Source of the DNA: Saprospiraceae bacterium | GTDB lineage: Bacteria > Bacteroidota > Bacteroidia > Chitinophagales > Saprospiraceae | Direction of reading: 5' to 3' | Length of the DNA stretch: 64,000 nucleotides | Assembly (NCBI GenBank): GCA_020629315.1 | Contig: JAHDDO010000001.1 | Span: forward strand, 108,730 to 172,729 | Part shown: positions 61,131-64,000 of the stretch, in pieces | How the letters are laid out: every line of letters starts with the position of its first letter | Position numbering within the stretch: position 1 is the first letter of the stretch | The notes under the pieces: model-generated | Told to the model about the DNA's origin: nothing | Seen by the model: only the letters and a program-made list of their open reading frames with translations | Database searches by the model: none | Translations under genes and position numbers: made by a program

Positions 61131-62393
61131 ATGAAAATATATTCAGCAGAAAGTTCGTCCAGATTACGCTACGTTTTAGACTTTGTTTTCAAACAAGCCC
61201 TGGATACACCATATGTATTGATCTCTGAACCAAGATTTCAAAAGGATAGCAAGCTTGATATTTATTACGGTAATGATGGCTCCTCTTCTGCCACGATCAA
61301 TATAAAAAATGATGGTCTTTTGTTTTCTACGGGCATTGAAAACACACAAATAGACGAATTACTTCAACGTGTTCTCCACTTTCTAAACGAGGATGCGGAG
61401 GTAGACCAATGTCCTGATATTCTTGGAGTTATATTTTTCTTTATCACTAGATATGAAGAGTATTTACCCCATACTAAAGATCAATATGGGCGTTTTTCAT
61501 CTAAGGAATCAGTGGCATTTAGATTTAAGCTAGTCAGAGTTCCGATTGTTGATCAACTTATATTCAAATTAGCTACGATTCTACATTTAGATATTCCTGA
61601 GCATTCAGGTGTGCAAATAACGATGGATATTGATCAGGTCTGGCTGCATAAATCAGTTCCTTACAGATTACAATTCTTACGAAATGCAAAGCGGTTTCTT
61701 ACAGGCCAATGGAAAGAGCTGACAGAAGGCCGACAAGTAAGACATGAGAGAAGTGTAGATCCATATGATCTTGAAAATATATTAAATAAATATAAAATAC
61801 ATAAATTATTAATATTCATTCTTTTAGCTGATAGATCTGCCCTTGACAAGGGGCATTCTCCCACAAATAATTCTTTTATTTCTGCGATCAAAGGCTATAA
61901 ACAAATAGCCGATGTAGGCATTCACCCGTCTTCTAAAACAAAAGATCTGTATCAGCTCAGCATTGAAAAATCATGTTTAGAGGACATACTTCAAGAAGAG
62001 GTAAGTAAATCAAGGTATCATTATTTGTTGTTGGATTTGCCTTCTTCTTATACACGCCTGCTGGATATAGGTATTAAACATGACTATTCTATGGGTTTTG
62101 CTGATGAAATAGGTTATAGAGCAGGTACCGCTCGTCCCTTTTTGTGGTATGATCTTACAAAAGAAACAACGACTAATTTAATGGTGCATCCCTTTTGTAT
62201 AATGGATGTGACTTTAAAAAATTATTTAGCGCTCTCCCCAAAAGACGCGACTACTACTTGTATAAAGCTTATTGAAGAAGCAAAGGCGTTGCATATTCCC
62301 ATGCGTGTAATCTGGCACAATAGTTCATTTTATGAAAACAATGGATGGAAACCATGGATTCCTACCTTTGAGACTTTATTGCAATATCAGTAA
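61131..62393 (+). CDS. DUF7033-like protein related to polysaccharide deacetylases
   Basis: A 420-residue protein without signal peptide. The N-terminal part has 'GVIFFFITRYEEYLPHTKDQYGRFSSKESVAFRFKLVRVPIVDQL', typical of the Bacteroidota domain now called DUF7033. The C-terminal part has 'ITMDIDQVWLHKSVPYR', 'VGIHPSS', 'DEIGYRAGTARPFLWYDL' and 'IWHNSSF', which follow a NodB-like deacetylase pattern, with Asp, His and Arg-containing motifs. An enzyme acting on a glycan or its precursor is likely but unproven. It lies 44 bases upstream of the symporter gene and may be in one operon with it and murQ. Confidence 0.7.
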   Translation: MKIYSAESSSRLRYVLDFVFKQALDTPYVLISEPRFQKDSKLDIYYGNDGSSSATINIKNDGLLFSTGIENTQIDELLQRVLHFLNEDAEVDQCPDILGVIFFFITRYEEYLPHTKDQYGRFSSKESVAFRFKLVRVPIVDQLIFKLATILHLDIPEHSGVQITMDIDQVWLHKSVPYRLQFLRNAKRFLTGQWKELTEGRQVRHERSVDPYDLENILNKYKIHKLLIFILLADRSALDKGHSPTNNSFISAIKGYKQIADVGIHPSSKTKDLYQLSIEKSCLEDILQEEVSKSRYHYLLLDLPSSYTRLLDIGIKHDYSMGFADEIGYRAGTARPFLWYDLTKETTTNLMVHPFCIMDVTLKNYLALSPKDATTTCIKLIEEAKALHIPMRVIWHNSSFYENNGWKPWIPTFETLLQYQ

Positions 62394-62437
62394 TGATGTT
62401 TCAATTTGATACCTTTGAATAAATACTACAAATTATC

Positions 62438-63907
62438 ATTTCAAGTTCAGTCATACTTATAATCATTGTTGCCTACTTTTTGGCATTGCTATTGATTTCC
62501 TATTTTACTTCAAGAAAAGCGAATAATCAAAGCTTTTATTTAGCCGATCGTAATTCACCTTGGATCGTTGTAGCTATTGGCATGATTGGCGCGTCGTTAA
62601 GTGGGGTAACCTTTATATCTATTCCAGGAGCTGTGGGTGCCGGTGGTACCAATATGGCATTTTCGTATATGCAAATGGTCTTTGGGTATTTGGTGGGCTA
62701 CTTTATCATTGCCACAGTGCTTATGCCTATATATTATAGAATGAATTTAACATCCATTTATGGCTATCTAGAAGATAGATTTGGCCGTAATTCCTATAAA
62801 GTAGGCGCTTCCTTTTTTTTATTATCAAGATTGATTGGAGCTTCGTTTAGATTATACCTTGTTGCTATCGTACTCCATGCATTTGTTTTAGGCCCTATGG
62901 GTGTTTCTTTTTTACTTACAGTAGTCATCTCCATTCTATTGATTTGGTCGTATACCTTTATGGGGGGTATAAAAACAATAATCTGGACTGACACATTGCA
63001 AACGATCTGTATGTTACTGGCAGTCATATTAACAATTTCTTACATATGTAAGTCATTAGATAGTAGCATTTTTTCTTTAGGTGAAATTATCTCAAACAGT
63101 GAGTACAGTCAACTATTCTTTTTTGAAGGAGGATGGTCTGACCCTAATAATTTCTTCAAGCAATTTATTAGTGGTGCTCTGATTGCCTTAGTAATGACTG
63201 GTTTAGATCAAGATATGATGCAAAAGAATCTAAGTTGTCGTAGCCTAAAGGATGCTCAAAAAAACATGTTTACTTTTAGTATAATTCTCATTTTTGCCAA
63301 TGCCCTTTTTCTAAGCCTGGGAGCACTATTATACATTTTTGCCCATAAAAATAGCATTGAAATACCCACTAAAACAGATCAATTATACCCTACTTTAGCC
63401 CTAGAACATTTTTCTGCACCCATTGCTGTTTTCTTCATTCTTGGATTGATAGCTGCAGCCTACTCTAGTGCTGATTCTGCCCTTACTTCATTAACTACAT
63501 CCTTCTCTGTTGATATATTGGAGTTGGAAAAAAGTAATATTGAGGATGCTCAAAAAACAAGACGAAGAATGCAAGTTCATGTATTATTCTCTTTCTTACT
63601 ATTACTATTAATCTTAGTTTTCAATGCTATGAATGATGACGCCGTCATCAATAACCTTTTCAAAGCTGCTGGATATACCTATGGACCATTATTAGGCTTA
63701 TATGCTTTTGGAATACTCCATAAGCGACAAATTAAAGATCACTTAGTATGGTTTATATGCATTTTATCGCCAATCCTTTCTTATGTTTTGAATGCTAACT
63801 CTGGCCATTGGTTCAATGGCCTTTCATTTGGGTTTTTGATTTTAGCAGTTAATGGACTTCTTACTTACATTGGCCTTTGGCTTATAAGTTCTCGCACCCA
63901 TGGATAA
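62438..63907 (+). CDS. Sodium:solute symporter (SSS family), likely amino-sugar or MurNAc uptake
   Basis: A 489-residue protein with about 13 helices. Visible: 'FYLADRNSPWIVVAIGMIGASLSGVTFISIPG', 'LISRLIGASFRLYLVAI' and 'ALVMTGLDQDMMQKNLSCRSLKDAQKNM', as in SSS-type transporters. The start is uncertain: no ATG is present. A TTG at 62480 would cut off half the first helix, while an ATT at 62438 gives 'SSSVILIIIVAYFLALLLISYF', a normal first helix. The stop overlaps the start of murQ by eight bases, so uptake and MurNAc-6P cleavage are probably linked. Confidence 0.82.
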   Translation: MSSSVILIIIVAYFLALLLISYFTSRKANNQSFYLADRNSPWIVVAIGMIGASLSGVTFISIPGAVGAGGTNMAFSYMQMVFGYLVGYFIIATVLMPIYYRMNLTSIYGYLEDRFGRNSYKVGASFFLLSRLIGASFRLYLVAIVLHAFVLGPMGVSFLLTVVISILLIWSYTFMGGIKTIIWTDTLQTICMLLAVILTISYICKSLDSSIFSLGEIISNSEYSQLFFFEGGWSDPNNFFKQFISGALIALVMTGLDQDMMQKNLSCRSLKDAQKNMFTFSIILIFANALFLSLGALLYIFAHKNSIEIPTKTDQLYPTLALEHFSAPIAVFFILGLIAAAYSSADSALTSLTTSFSVDILELEKSNIEDAQKTRRRMQVHVLFSFLLLLLILVFNAMNDDAVINNLFKAAGYTYGPLLGLYAFGILHKRQIKDHLVWFICILSPILSYVLNANSGHWFNGLSFGFLILAVNGLLTYIGLWLISSRTHG

Positions 63908-64000
63908 GATCACTGAAAAATCTGCTGAGTATAGAGATTTGGAACTCAAATCTACTTTTGAATTAACTCAGATTATTAATAAAGAAGATCATACAGTGCC
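63900..64000 (+). CDS. murQ: N-acetylmuramic acid 6-phosphate etherase MurQ (3' partial)
   Basis: The first 33 codons are visible, cut by the window edge. 'ITEKSAEYRDLELKSTFEL' and 'INKEDHTVP' match the MurQ N-terminus (TE...YxxLexxs..ell..iN.ED..Vp). MurQ splits MurNAc-6-phosphate into GlcNAc-6-phosphate and D-lactate during peptidoglycan recycling. The ATG overlaps the end of the symporter gene by eight bases, so the pair is translationally coupled. Confidence 0.8.
   Translation, partial: MDKITEKSAEYRDLELKSTFELTQIINKEDHTV

Overview
The window looks like a chromosomal segment from a member of the Bacteroidota, plausibly the Saprospiria or a neighbouring order. Evidence: AT-rich DNA; type IX secretion (T9SS) C-terminal sorting domains of both type A (genes ending at 1376 and 37092) and type B (the 2,540-residue gene at 13063-20685); several lipoproteins; two ECF sigma/anti-sigma loci; and Bacteroidota-style -7 promoter elements (TAnnTTTG). 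No insertion sequence, integrase, prophage or CRISPR array was found. Genes are tightly packed, with many overlapping convergent 3' ends and frequent TTG/GTG starts. Order-level placement is inference.

Layout. 1-5 kb: end of a BNR-repeat T9SS cargo gene, then a three-gene glycosyltransferase operon. 5-11 kb: a beta-helix lipoprotein, a UMF1-type MFS transporter, and an overlapping rimK / aspartoacylase-like / dacB operon. 11-21 kb: an ECF sigma factor with an anti-sigma protein that seems to end in an outer-membrane barrel, and a giant adhesin-like T9SS protein with two families of internal repeats. 21-28 kb: clpX-clpP-tig with tRNA-Leu(UAG), a relA/spoT homologue and a fur homologue. 28-37 kb: BtuF-like protein, DUF1684 lipoprotein, porin-like protein, TMTC-like membrane protein, dprA, alkaline phosphatase, and a large BNR T9SS lipoprotein. 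37-41.5 kb: TonB-like protein and a second ECF locus with separate anti-sigma and barrel genes, then two paralogous lipoproteins. 41.5-44.6 kb: DUF1573 lipoprotein, ExbD-ExbD-ExbB, and a 1-Cys peroxiredoxin preceded by a poly-cysteine leader peptide and an intrinsic terminator. 44.6-50.5 kb: a six-gene operon (coiled-coil protein, PspA-like membrane protein, substrate-binding/OmpA fusion, ABC permease, ABC ATPase, FKBP lipoprotein). 50.6-64 kb: arginine deiminase, thioesterase, BrkB-like protein, sulfurtransferase, ubiX, folC, an FG-GAP/UnbV lipoprotein, lipA, a barrel-like protein, a DUF7033-like protein, a sodium:solute symporter and the start of murQ.

The two most interesting items are the apparent cysteine-responsive transcription attenuator in front of the peroxiredoxin (44397-44536) and the ABC/PspA-like/OmpA operon (44586-50538), which looks like an envelope-spanning machine rather than a simple nutrient importer. 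The fused and split ECF/anti-sigma/barrel loci form a third, comparative point of interest. All functional statements come from reading translations and motifs by eye; no database search was run.
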